Source: Silene conica
Taxonomy: Eukaryota > Streptophyta > Magnoliopsida > Caryophyllales > Caryophyllaceae
Length of the DNA: 64,000 nucleotides
NCBI GenBank assembly: GCA_029255685.2
Contig: CM055313.2
Coordinates: 39,760,079 to 39,824,078, forward strand
Reading direction: 5' to 3'
Shown here: in pieces, positions 46,200 through 57,660 of the stretch
Position numbering within the stretch: position 1 is the first letter of the stretch
Layout of the letters: every line of letters starts with the position of its first letter
Program-made: the position numbers and the translations under genes
Notes under the pieces: generated by a model
What the model was told of the DNA's origin: nothing
Databases searched by the model: none
What the model saw: only the letters and a program-made list of their open reading frames with translations

Positions 46200-46698
46200 G
46201 ATGCGTGTTAAGTTATGCGTTAAGATGTCGCCTCTGAACTTAATACGTAGATTGTTTGTCATATATAGCAGTATGCGTTGAGATGTCGCCTCTGAGCCTT
46301 ATATGTGTATGTTTGTCATTTATGGGGGTATGCGTTGAGATGTCGCCTCTGAGCACTATACGTGTATGGTTTTCGTGTCTGGGGTATGCGTTGACTTGTC
46401 GCCTCTGAGCCCAGTCATGTTTGAGTGATCGCGTCGGGACATGCCTTAAGTTGGCCTCTGAGTCTGACGAGTAGAGCAGCTGCACAACGGGGCAGTCAGG
46501 ATGTAATACTTACCTGGGGTGCAGATGTTGATTCTAGAACATGCCTTAAGCCGGCCTCTGAGTCTAGTGTCTTGTGATGTAGTAAAGGGACATGCCTTAA
46601 GTTGGCCTCTGAGTTCTTTACTTATTGGGTGCTAGTCCATGCGTTGAGTTGTCGCCTCTGAGTCTAGTGTCTTGTTGATTAGCAGGTCTATGCCTTAA
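46200..46698 (+). repeat. Tandem minisatellite in gypsy II LTR (outer copy, part 1)
   Basis: Units of roughly 55-70 bp built around tgcgttgagatgtcgcctct gag or the variant tgccttaagttggcctctga g, alternating with variable spacers. It continues after the nested solo LTR at 49631-49830. Confidence 0.88.
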
Positions 46699-47651
46699 GT
46701 TGGTGTAACATCCCGTATTTTCGTAAAATATATTTTAAGGGTTTTAAATTATTTTAAGTGATAAAATAATATTTTAATAATTTATTGAGAAAGTATTTTA
46801 AATAAATCGTTAAGATCCGTCTTAAGAACCTTAAGTCCTTAAGACGAACTCAACTTGTTAAACTTGAGTCCACATCATAAAACCCGTTCATTTCCAAACC
46901 CGTTTCCTTTGAAACGGAAAGGACACTTAAAACCCCCTAAAACCCGTAAGTATGTCGACATAATCATCAACCTCAAAAATAAGAACACTGTCATCTTATT
47001 CTCATTTCTCTCCTAAAACTTCAATCTTATAATCCAATTTCCGTCATCATCCGATTTCCGAATCAAGGTAATTTATACTTTTCTGGAATCCTCATGAAAT
47101 TTGCAAGTCATCTATCACTTCCAATTTTCGTTTCCTCCAACTCGAAAAAGTGACTGATTTTGTAGAATCCATCTTTGAGTCCTTAAAATCCGTTTTTCTT
47201 GTTGTAGGTGAAGGCTTAGACGACCCTAGTGTGGATAGCTACGTGGTTGAAGAGGAGCTTTGATCAAGATCGCTTTTAAGGTGACGAAAATGAGAAACTC
47301 GACCTTTATTTGTGATATTAGCACTTTACTTGTTTAAGATGATTAAGGTTTCTGATTTTTCATATTGTTGTTGTTAATGAGACTTAGTATCATGCTAGGA
47401 ATCCTTGAGAAAGACCTTCATATGCTTGTTTTTGCTATACATGCTTGTTGTGAAAATTTCAGAAATTTGTATGCTTGCAACGGATACAAAGTATAATCTT
47501 ATCGAGGCTTATTTGTGAGATTTAATGGTTGCATTTGGTGCAATTGATGTTTTCATATGCTGGGTAAACATTGTATGTTGCGATTTTAGAAGTCTTGAAT
47601 CGATTTGCGGAGTTTTGTACATTGTAGGAAATGCGATTTTTGCGTACAGCG

Positions 47652-48031
47652 GACTCTGAGCCGGTAGGCTGACCAGCAGCCGGTCGGCCGGCTCAGAGTC
47701 AGGGTGTTTATTTTTCGTATGTTCAGGAATTTAGGGGAAAGGGTCCTGAGCCGGTAGGTCGGCCGCCGGTCGGCCGGCTCAGGATACTTATTATGCATTT
47801 TGGAAAAATTTGCAAAGGCTTGGGAAGTGACTCCCAGCCGGCAGACCGGCAGCCGGTCCTTATATTTTGGATTTTTGAAGATTGGTTATGGGAAGGGACT
47901 CCCAACCGGCTGGCCGGCGGACGGTCCACCGGCTGAGAGCCTCTCCTCACTTATTTCAGATTTTGTAAAGGCTTAGGGGAAGGGACCCCCAGCCGGTGGG
48001 CCGGCAGACGGTCTGGGACCGGCTGAGAGCC
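47652..48031. repeat. GC-rich hairpin modules in the nested solo LTR
   Basis: Five modules. The first has perfect 13-bp arms GACTCTGAGCCGG/CCGGCTCAGAGTC (47652-47664/47688-47700). The second has perfect 11-bp arms TCCTGAGCCGG/CCGGCTCAGGA (47744-47754/47774-47784). The third (about 47831-47860) has lost its right outer arm. The fourth and fifth (about 47901-47938 and 47988-48031) are imperfect. Confidence 0.9.
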
Positions 48032-48299
48032 GCTGTTCCCATTGTTTTGCTTATAACTTTCAAACGATTATTCGGTTTTGTTTTAGATTCGTTCCGTGTA
48101 CCTTTCATGTGTGTTTGAGGTCCCCGGAGGATGGGCGACACTATATTGGGTTCGGGAATGGAGAGAGGATAGAGACCCCCCGGTCGGGTAACCGAAAGGA
48201 AACCGGCTCTCCCTCAACTTAGTTCCTGGGATCAATTAAGTGTTGATTAGAAGTATAAGAAAGTAGAACTATAGATTAGTTCCTAGACTTGGATGATAT

Positions 48300-48935
48300 T
48301 GTATTGATGCGTATTAAGGTATGCCTTAAGCTGGCCTCTGAGCCTAATACGTGAGTTGGTTGTCATATATGGGGATATGCCTTAAGTCGGCCTCTGAGCC
48401 CTATATGTGTATGGTTGTCGTGTCTGAGATATGCCTTAAGCTGGCCTTTGAGCCCATACATGTTTGATTGTGATCGAGTCGGAACATGCCTTAAGTTGGC
48501 CTCTGAGTCTGACGAGTAGATCAGCTGCACAACAGGGTAGCTAAGGAATTGACACCTTGCCCGGAGTGCATACGTTTGATGCTAGGGCATGCCTTAAGCT
48601 GGCCTTTGAGTCTAGTGTCTTGTGATGTGGTGAAGGGACATGCCTTAAGCTGGCATCTTTGTCCTTTACTTTTGGATGCTAGTCCATGCGTTGTGATGTC
48701 GCCTCTGAGTCTAGTGTCTTGCTGATTGGCAGGTCTATGCCTTAAGTTGGTCTCTGAGTCCTTGCTTGCTGAATGATTAGTATTTAGGTTATGTCTTAAG
48801 TTGACCACTGAACCTTTATACTTGTTGAATGATTGGTATTTAGGTTATGTCTTAAGTTGACCGCTGAACCTTTATACTTGCTGAATGATTGGTATTTAGG
48901 TTATGTCTTAAGTTGACCGCTGAACCTTATACTTG
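48300..48935 (+). repeat. Tandem minisatellite in the nested solo LTR
   Basis: About ten units of 50-65 bp around atgccttaagctggcctctg ag, with later units reading atgtcttaagttgaccgctg aacc. Same family as 46200-46698. Confidence 0.88.
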
Positions 48936-49990
48936 TTGTTTTATATCTGCTTACCTTTAGTTGGTACAGTGTCAGATATGCATGATGATAGTGATGTTTA
49001 CAGTACCTTGACTTTGTTATTGTTCACCCAAGGCATTGGGTGACTCTTTAGTCAGTTTCGTAAATGGTTTGGACTGAAAGACCCCCCGACTGGCCAATCG
49101 GTAGGGAAACTGTCTCTCCTTCCATATAGTTTCCGAAGTTGGTTGAGAGCCGTGCATTAGTAATTGCATGATGATATGAGATTCAGTTATTGAGATATCG
49201 TATGCTTCACTTGTTGTGTTACGTGTCGGTACAAAAGGTGGCTAGGAGAACTCTAGTCACTCCCCACTGATTGTGGCATACATGTTTTCATGTATGTAGG
49301 CACATGCAGGTTGGCCGGGGTTTGCTGAGAGCTAGCGAGTGATGATCCACTTGTCATCTTATGACTTACACCTTTCGAGTAGCTAGACTCTAGTTTTGAT
49401 ACTGTTTATCTTTTGGTGCCTGTAGGGATGTTCCATCCCAGGCTTTGTATATATTTGGTTTCCGTACTTAGAACTGTTATACTTATCTATTTTGTTTATA
49501 TCAGTTTCCATTTTCAGTTTTAATTCACCTCGCATGCTGTTTATGTTTAAAAAAAAAGTTTTAATTCCGCTGCATTTTTAGTACTTTGTGTGTTTATTTA
49601 TTTCCGCTTCGCGAGGGGTTTTACAGTTGGCCTCTGAGTCCTTGCTTGTGAATTTGGTATCTAGGTTATGCGTTAAGATGTCGCCTCTGAACCTTTATAC
49701 TTGCTGGATGTTTGGTATTTAGGTTATGTCTTAAGTTGACCGCTGAACCTTTATACTTGCTGAATTATTTGGTATTTAGGTTATGTCTTAAGTTGACCGC
49801 TGAATCTTTATACTTGCTGATTGATCATGATGATTATATTGTTTTGATTATAGTATTGTTCATCCAAGGCATTGGATGACTCTTCAGTCAGTTTCGTAAA
49901 TGGTTTGGACTGAAAGACCCCCCGGCCAGGCAACCGGAAGGGAAACCGGCTCTCCTTCCAAATAGTTTCCGAAGTTGGTTGAGAGCCTTG

Positions 49991-50365
49991 CACTAGTAGA
50001 AAAATACTTATTTGAGGCGTAAAAAATGAGGCCCTTTGCGGCGTTTTTTGTGTAGTAGCAAATAAGGGGGCCTCAAATAAGCGTTATTTGCTGCGTTTTC
50101 TAAAAAAACACCGCAAATAGGTCCTCCATTTGAGGCGTTTTTTGGAAAAAACGCCGCAAATAGGTTAAAAAAAATTATTCTTTTTTTTTTATTTTTTATT
50201 TAATTACGAAAAAATGAAGACAAATTATTTAAATATGATAACCCTCAAATGTATTTTTACACAAGAGAATCTTACATGTTTTTTGTAATTATTCTAAATT
50301 ATTCTAAATATATACAATGCTAAAAAAACTCCAATAGAAATCAAGAGCAATCGAACACAATAACA
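49991..50365 (+). mobile_element. End fragment of a second CACTA family
   Basis: It starts CACTAGTAGAAAAATAC at 49991, followed by subterminal motifs tttgaggcgttttt and aaacgccgcaaatagg in both orientations. The repeat unit differs from that of the 21244 element. Only one end is present; the AT-rich remainder fades out before the gypsy LTR at 50367. It truncates the gypsy II LTR. Confidence 0.7.
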
Positions 50366-50366
50366 T

Positions 50367-51200
50367 TGTAACACCCCCATTTATTTAAGAGCCTTTAGCA
50401 AGACATTCTCAAATAAATAGAGCTGTTACCATCTCAGAATTTCCGAGATAGTGAATAACAAGTAAAACAACCAAAGTACTTTATATAAAACTGATAAAAT
50501 TTATAACTTGTTTATTACAGTTACTAAATAACGGAAAGTAAAATACAACTGATGACTTCTCTAAAGGTGATATAATTCTAAGTCGGTCCTTAGTATGCAT
50601 CTCACATTCCTGCCCCAGCTCCTAGCTCATCTGTCTCTGACCTGTAGAATCAACTCCCCATTACGGATCATCGTAGGTGTACACGAATACAATGTCAACC
50701 TCGCGGTTGAGTAGGGTAACACAATAATTATAATGCAACAATTATGATATGCAAATGCAATGATATGCTCGAGCTCAATCTCAATCGCAATCTCAAACCA
50801 GAAACACCAAGCCACACCGAACCTCCCGGCAGACTATATTCGGTCGTCGCCGTACACCAGCTCAATAGCTGATAAGACACCAGGCCTGGTCTGCAGAACC
50901 ACCCTGGGCTTTATATCAGAACAATATCTGACCATAACTTTCTCAGTAACCAATGTATATGCTCATGAATGCAACGATATAATTATTTAATCATGCTATC
51001 AAATAATGAAATGCTCATACCATTACCAATAATCCACAATCAATCCAACCTATATCATTCTCATACAAATCATATTCAGTATCCATAACAATCAATATCA
51101 CATCCATTCATAACACATCGTAGAGTATAAGGTCAGTTTATCCTACCTGGATAGCAATATAGTCAAGTAGCAAGCCAGTAAGTAAACAGATTTATGCCAC
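50367..51200 (-). mobile_element. Gypsy-type LTR fragment (family III)
   Basis: Bounded on the left by tgtaacaccccca, that is a minus-strand LTR end ...gggggtgttaca. A minus-strand aataaa near 50510 fits a polyadenylation region, which favours the minus orientation, although TGTAACACCCC can also be a plus-strand LTR start. No coding sequence. The right edge is uncertain, somewhere before the LINE leader at about 51230. Confidence 0.5.
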
Positions 51201-51286
51201 TTCAAAACGTCACCTAACAATTATAATCCGGAAAAAATAAAAATAAAACCCTAAAGCGCTCCTTCACATGGCGACTTGAGAAAGCC

Positions 51287-52437
51287 TTGACGACGTTGAC
51301 TTCGAAGATCCTGTGCATACTGGCTATGGATTCTTCACCAACATCTCTCAGGAATATTACTAACAGGAAGGCAAGGACATATAAGGAACGAGGGAAGACG
51401 GATATGACAAACAAAGGACCAAACATTGATGAGGCTGTGAACTTTGGCAGCATGAATAAGATATCAGGGGTTGCTTTATTTGATTTTAATGAATATGCAA
51501 TACCAGAGATCCCTAAAGAGGCTAACCCTGAAGAAAAAGAGGACACAATGGGAGATTGGTTTGACAGACATGGAAGGAAAATAATGCAGTCTATGGGTTT
51601 GTCCTTGGATCAAACCCATCATGGCCTGTCTTTGAAGGCTATATCAGACCTATATGGAAACATCACAAAATAGAGACCGTATCCTTCTTGCATAATGGTG
51701 TTTTTGTTGTGAGATTCGAAACTAAAGCAATGCAAGAACAAGTATTAGCAGCAGGCATGCACTTATTTGACAGTAAGCCTGTCATCATAAAGAAGTGGTT
51801 GCCAGATGTGGATTTGGAGAAGGAGGAGGTGAAAACTGTACCTACATGGATAAGATTGCATAAGTTGCCCCTCAAAATATCGGGAGCAAGTAAACCAAAA
51901 AATGTTGGAAGAGTAGGGAAGTTTATGAAAAGGGATGAGGCAACAGAAAGTAGGACCAGATTGGGCTTTGCACGTATCATGGTAGAGGTGCAAGTGAATC
52001 AACACTTTCCTAAAACTATAAGAGTTAAGGATGAGAAAGGTGTCTTACTGGAAATAGGAGTGGAGTACAAATGGACACCGAGTAGATGCTCAAACTGTTA
52101 GATTATGGGGCATACAGCCAGCACCTGCAGGAAAGCTAATAACCAAGCACAACCAACTAAACAAGTGTGGAGGAGGAAGGTGGGCACTTCAAGTGCTAGA
52201 CCACCCCTCCCACCTGTTCAGTCAGTGCCAGCTATAACCACAAATGTCCAGACTGTGAATGATGTCGACTCAGAGAAGGAAAGTGATACTGAAAATGAGC
52301 CTCTATATGGTATGCCAAAAGCTTTTATGCCAGACCCAACAGGAAAGACTCCTAGCCCTTCATTTAAAAGTATTCTGAGTAGTAATCTGACTGGCAGTAG
52401 GTCTAATAGGCCACGATCCCCAATCCTTAATCCATGA
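51287..52437 (+). pseudogene. LINE ORF1 (DUF4283 + zinc knuckle), broken
   Basis: A first frame runs 51287-51673. A second, shifted frame from about 51665 encodes the DUF4283-type core (NGVFVVRFETKAMQEQVLA, KPVIIKKWLPDV, VPTWIRLHKLP). The CCHC knuckle CSNC-x-IMGHTASTC is split by a TAG at 52099. The tail is serine/proline-rich to 52437. ORF1 proteins coat LINE RNA. One frameshift and one nonsense change mean this copy makes no full product. ORF1 and ORF2 overlap by 4 nt (ATGA), a common plant L1 arrangement. Confidence 0.8.
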
Positions 52438-55400
52438 TCCTTGGGATATGGAACATAAGAAGGATGAATAGAGTAGAGAAGCAGAGGGACATAAATAATT
52501 TTCTGCTTCAAAATAATGTAGGACTTTTTGCTTTGCTTGAAACAAAAATAAAACCCCAAAATCAGCATCATGCCATGTACATTTTTAATAACTGGAGTAT
52601 AAGCTCAAATACTCATACTCAACTAGGTGGGAGAATCTGGATAGGATGGAAACCAGAGGAATATTATGTAGACTTTCTGGAATACAACCCTCAGTACATT
52701 CATATTCATGTCTTGCATATCCCAAGCCAACACCAATTTTTGTTCACAATGATATATGCTTTTAATGGGATTTCAGAAAGACAAGAACTATGGACTAACC
52801 TGGCTAGACTAGCAGATGATATTCAAGGGCCATGGGCCATATGTGGTGATTTCAACTGTGTAATGCAATCTGAGGAGAGACTAGGAGGGAGTTTTACTCT
52901 AGCTGAGGCCACACCCTTTCAGGAGTGCATTGCATATTGTCAACTGGATGAGTGCCCTACTGTAGGAGTATTCTATACATGGTCAAATAAACAGAAGCCT
53001 GAGGATAGGGTATGTACCAGACTAGATAAGGTGTTTACTAATGGAGAATGGGATAGAATTCTTTCAAATATGCAGGCTCATTACCTCCCTGAAGGGTACT
53101 TCGATCATAACCCTTGCATTATTAAGAGTGACAGGGCTGATCATCACAGGAACAGGCCATTTAAATTTATGAACATGTGGTGTACAGCTCAGGATTTTCA
53201 ACAGTTGGTGGTGCAGAATTGGGAGTCAGAGGTATATGGGACCAATGTGTACAAGCTAGTTCATAAACTCAAGGCCCTAAAACAGCCTTTGAGAAAACTT
53301 AATAAGGAGCAGTTCTCTGATATAGAGAAGAACACAAAGGTAGCCAGACTGAAACTGCAGTTGTGCCAGGAAGCCCTAATACAGAACCCTGGAAATACAG
53401 TGCTGATGCAACAGGAGTATGAAGCTCATGACCACTACACTCAGTTACACACACATTTACATATGTTCCTGAAGCAGAAGGCAAAAGCTCAATGGCTTCA
53501 AGAAGGGGATGATAACACTTCATACTTTCATGGATTACTGAGAGCTAGAAGGAGGAGAAATAAAGTGTATCAACTGGCAGATGAGGCAGGGATTAGTCAT
53601 ACTGATATGTCAGCTATACAAGCCAGTTTCCTCAAGTATTATCAGAACTTGCTAGGGACTAGAACAACAACCAAATCAGTGATCAAACCACTGGTGCAGC
53701 AAGGAAACATCTGTAATAGTTACCACTGGGACATACTTCAGCAACCTATCACAGATGAGGAAATAAAGGAGACCTTATTCAGTTTCCCAGATGATAAGGC
53801 ACCTGGCCCTGATGGATACTCCAGTAAGTTTTTCAAAGCAAGTTGGGATCATATAGGGAAGGATGTCTGTCAAGCCATTCATGAATTTTTTAATGCAGGC
53901 CATATTCTAAAACAACTAAATGCCACAAATGTTACCCTTATTCCTAAAATTGATCACCCTCAGAATGTGACTCAGTTCAGACCTATAGCCTGTTGTAATG
54001 TGGTATATAAGATTATTTCTAAACTCTTATGCACTAGACTGGCCAAAGTGTTACCAGATTTAATATCTCCAACACAAGGGGGCTTTATTCATGGAAGACA
54101 TATCATGGAAAACATTTTGATCTGTCAGGACATCATCAGATTATATGGGAGGAAAACAGTTTCCCGTAGATGCCTTTTAAAAATAGACCTTCAAAAGGCA
54201 TATGATACTGTTGAATGGGAGTTTTTGGCACAAATGATGGATGCTCTCAATTTTCCTCAGCACTTTACTAACCTAGTTATGGAGTGTGTCACAACAACCT
54301 CTTTCTCTTTGTGTCTCAATGGGAACACCTTTGGGTTCTTTCCTGGCAAGAGGGGTCTTAGGCAAGGGGACCCTTTATCCACCCTCTTGTTCACAGTGTG
54401 TATTGACTACCTTTCAAGGCTGCTACAGCATACAACAGGCACTATGAATTTCACATATCATCCTCTTTGTGGACCAATGAAGCTCTCCCACTTGATGTTT
54501 GCAGATGACCTTCTCTTATTTAGTAAGGGAGATATAAATTCTATTATGATACTCCTAAGAACATTTGCAACATTCTTAGAGGCATCAGGACTGAAAATGA
54601 GCCCATCCAAAACGAATGTTTACTTCAATGGGGTCTCAGATTCAGTTAAGGCAGATATTTTTCAGGTGGCTGGTTGTATTGAGGGTACCTTACCTTTCAG
54701 ATACCTTGGAGTACCTATAAAACCAACCAAATTGAATGAGAAAGACTGCAAACCTATCATGGATAAGATTATGGAATGAGTCAGAGTAGTAGGGGCTAGA
54801 AAGTTGTCCTATGCTGGCAGATTAGTCCTCATCAAAGCTGTTCTGAAGACCCTGCACAACTATTGGGCATAGATTTTCATGCTGCCAGCTTCAGTCATAC
54901 ACAATATTGAGGCAATGTGTAGGAACTTCATGTGGGATGGAGGGATAGATTACAAAAGGATGCCACATGTGGCCTGGGAGAAAGCCTGTAGACCTCTCAA
55001 AGAAGGGGGTTTAGGACTGAAGAATGATGCTTACTAGAATAGGGCTGCTGTAGGGAAGCTGGCATGGTGGATCCATGCTAAAGCAGCCAAACTATGGGTG
55101 CAATGGCGAATGATATCTACACTAAGGGGCAAAATTGGCAGACATACTCACCTCCTCAGGATGTTGCTTGGACCTGGAAAAAGATATGCAGAATTAAAGA
55201 CATGCTCATGGAACTGACTACAGCAGGGCTTGCAGAACTAAATCAGTACTCCATTAGCAAAATCTATGACCAGCTGAGACCTCAAAACCCTGAACTAAAG
55301 TGGCCAGGGATGATTTGGAATGCACGGACAACAAGGAAACATGTCATGATTAATTGGATGTACCATCACAAAGCATTCAAGACAAAGGATAAACTGTTTC

Positions 55401-55706
55401 AATATGGAATAGCTTCAGATGATTCATGCTGTATCTGTAATGCATCAACAGAACAGAACTCTCACCTCTATTTTGGATGTCCTTACAGCTCCAGACTCTT
55501 GCAGCAAATCAGGCAATGGACTGGAATGGTTTTACCAAGTAGCCAGGTTGATGATTGGAGTATGAGCAGAAGAGGGTCTAAGATGAAAAGAGGTATACTA
55601 CATGCTATTCTGAATGCTGCTGTGTATCACATATGGATGCAACGAAACAAAGCAAGAGTGGATAACAAGCTCATGAGACCAGAGAAAGTTTTTAAAACTA
55701 TACAAG
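52434..55706 (+). pseudogene. LINE ORF2 (endonuclease + reverse transcriptase), broken near its end
   Basis: The intact part is 781 codons (52434-54779). Endonuclease motifs are WNIRRMN, ETK, GDFNCVMQ, RLDKVFTN and FDHNP, where the family normally has SDHNP. Reverse transcriptase motifs are APGPDGYSSKFF, KIDLQKAYDTVEW, GLRQGDPLS and FADD at residues 689-692. After the TGA at 54777 the same frame continues (ARKLSYAGRL) through stops near 54871 and 55035. After a frame change near 55090 the zf-RVT domain follows (RKHVMINWMYHHKAFKTKDKL..., CCICNA). It ends in the copia C LTR. The lost Ser in the endonuclease and the stops show it is inactive. Confidence 0.88.
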
Positions 55707-56865
55707 TGTTAGGTTCTTATACTTATTTAGTCAAACTAATGTTAATTATCTTATAATAAGTAGATCTTAATCATGCTTAACAATATGTATGTCGAGATAT
55801 ACGAAGAAAACAAGTTCCCTTACATTGATAATCTCGGCAAAATAGGGCACAAGTGAAGTCACCTTCTTCACTTGTTCTTGAGCTTATCACACGGATGATC
55901 CTCCTTGAACCTTCAAAGAGATGATGGCCTCCAAAAGATGAACACCAAGACACACTTGCTCTGAACTATTTGTATGTTATTTTGCTAGAATCAACACACA
56001 AAATCACTAGATAATGCAAGGAGGCACACGGTTTAAGGGTTAGAAAATAAGAGCTTATTTTCTCTCTTTTTGTTCTCTCTCTAAGACCAAAACCCTAACT
56101 TGAATTGTGAATGAGTTGTGTAAGCAAAATGAGGGAACAAAACCTCTTTTGTTCTCTCCTTGGGCTCGGCCGAAATGGCATGGGTAGAGTGCCCAATCAA
56201 TTGGCTCTCTATCCTCTCAAATGTCCCAAGCATGCTCTCATAAATTAAATACCTTGTCCTACTAATGTTCCTATTACATCTAATGTAATATTGTAAATTT
56301 GTGTGTGTGTGTGTGACATATCACACGGTCCACACATCCAAAACGGATCCAATCCGTAACATTAGTTAGGATAACATTATTTGCGTAGTTTAACATTTTA
56401 AACTCTTTATCGTAAATTAGTAATTAAATAATTACATATAGTTATTTAATTGCAATTTTATTACTACAACAATTGAAGTTAAAATAACTCATTCAAATTT
56501 AATCATGTTTCTTAAACATATAAATTTTAGTGATGACATTTCAATCACTAAAATAATTTATAATCTTATTATAAATTATCTCCTTATTTTATTCATAATC
56601 TAGAAATGAACTAACTCGTATCATATACAGTTATTTCATTTATTATTGAGAGAGTTGTCCTAAAGGTGTGACCTAAAGGGATCAACTGGTCACCACCGTC
56701 ATTACGACAGTAATGTCAAACTCTAGCAAGCCAATCATTACCGATTAATGTTGACCAGTTGACTTATGATAAAGAATCATCCCATGAATATTCTTTTATA
56801 GAGATTTGCCAATTTAATATTTAATTGACGTGATCACATTATTGTCGAGGACACTTACTCCAACA
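55707..56865 (-). repeat. Copia C 3' LTR
   Basis: 1159 bp, starting TGTTAGGTTCTTATAC and ending cttactccaaca. The inverted repeat tcaactggtca (56682-56692) / tgaccagttga (56752-56762) is present, with a small inner hairpin cattac-gaca-gtaatg (56700-56715). It has a (GT)n tract near 56300. Confidence 0.92.
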
Positions 56866-56876
56866 ATCTCCTACTT
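56866..56876 (-). promoter_or_regulatory. Copia C polypurine tract
   Basis: Minus strand AAGTAGGAGAT directly beside the 3' LTR, equivalent to AAGTGGGAGAT in copia A. Confidence 0.8.
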
Positions 56877-57660
56877 GTCATCACAAGTGTGGATCACCGA
56901 TTCTCTTGTTCTATTACATCATCTCCCACTCAATGCAAGGTGTCTTACAGGTCGTACTTGCACGTGATCAAATCAATAGTGGTTTTTCTCGATATGGAGT
57001 GTAACTGATAGACCGGAATTAGCTACCATAGATAGTCTCCGAGCGTGGCCACGCATTTCCAGTTCACTACTCCTTGAGTGGCCTTGAGATTTAAGATAAC
57101 CCTGACAAGGGGCAGAATAATTCCTTTCCAACTGTCCTCCTTGGTCAACATCATCCATTGTGACCCAAAGTATATCCATTTGACCCCTTTTACGGAAGAT
57201 CGTAGAATATAAATCAAAGTCATTCTGAATAATGTCACCTCTAGAGCAACCAGTCTCTAGTCAAAGAATCGACTCATAAGAATATATATAGCAGCTCTTG
57301 CCACGACCAGGCTCCATTGAATTCTAAGAACTCTATAAGCGGTCACTGCCCGACACAAGTGTACTTTACAGTTTGTCTATATGATCGACTAGTCATCTCT
57401 TATGACTCTATGGTGTCAGAACTCACCATCAATCGCATCATAATCTAGTCACTTCGAGACGTCACCTCATATAAGTGACTAGGGGCAATACGAAGTTAAT
57501 CCAGTTCACTTTTACAGGGTTCAACAATTGTCTTACAATCCTGTTTGGATTTAACAAAGTATATATAAAATAAACAAGTTGTATAAAACTTTAAATGATG
57601 AACGAGATTATCTTATATGAACGTAAAAACAACATTTTTCATTTCATATCGTATAATCGT
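56877..57660 (-). other. Copia C 3' non-coding region
   Basis: Between the RNase H stop and the polypurine tract. No ORF of note. Its words (atctcccactcaatgcaagg, ccacgcatttcc, ggtcactgcccg) parallel copia A 11890-12560, so this 3' region is a shared part of the family. Confidence 0.65.

Larger units (their letters stand above)
46704..49625 (+). mobile_element. Solo LTR of the gypsy II family nested in the gypsy II LTR
   Basis: 2922 bp from TGTAACATCCCGTATTTTCG to cgaggggttttaca, flanked by the 5-bp duplication GTTGG (46699-46703 and 49626-49630). It is a full LTR without interior, formed by recombination between the two LTRs of an inserted element. It contains its own hairpin modules (47652-48031), the donor/acceptor pair (about 47067 and 47207) and a minisatellite (48300-48935). 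It shows what the outer LTR's missing right end should look like. Confidence 0.92.
44688..49990 (+). mobile_element. Gypsy II LTR, interrupted by a nested solo LTR and truncated on the right
   Basis: It starts TGTAACATCCCGCATTTTCG at 44688. It runs to 46703, is interrupted by a solo LTR of the same family (46704-49625), resumes at about 49631 and stops at 49990 where a CACTA end begins. It contains GC-rich hairpin modules (45619-45909), a conserved donor/acceptor pair (about 45029 and 45167) and a 60-bp tandem repeat. The right end (…ttttaca in the nested copy) is missing. Confidence 0.85.
51230..55706 (+). mobile_element. L1-type LINE, decayed, 3' end cut by copia C
   Basis: A plus-strand non-LTR retrotransposon with an ORF1 (nucleic-acid-binding) remnant and a long ORF2 (endonuclease plus reverse transcriptase). 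ORF1 begins at 51287 and ORF2 at 52434. The zf-RVT-like C-terminal domain is nearly complete when copia C's LTR interrupts at 55707. The 3' UTR and poly-A tail are not present in the window. Confidence 0.88.

Noticed and set aside
46240..48808. Antisense frames of 60-95 codons in the gypsy II LTR
   Set aside because: They translate minisatellite and hairpin modules and vary with unit number.
46200..48935. Regular repeats resembling a CRISPR array
   Set aside because: Units are long, imperfect and without conserved repeat/unique spacer alternation. They lie in a plant LTR and there are no cas genes.
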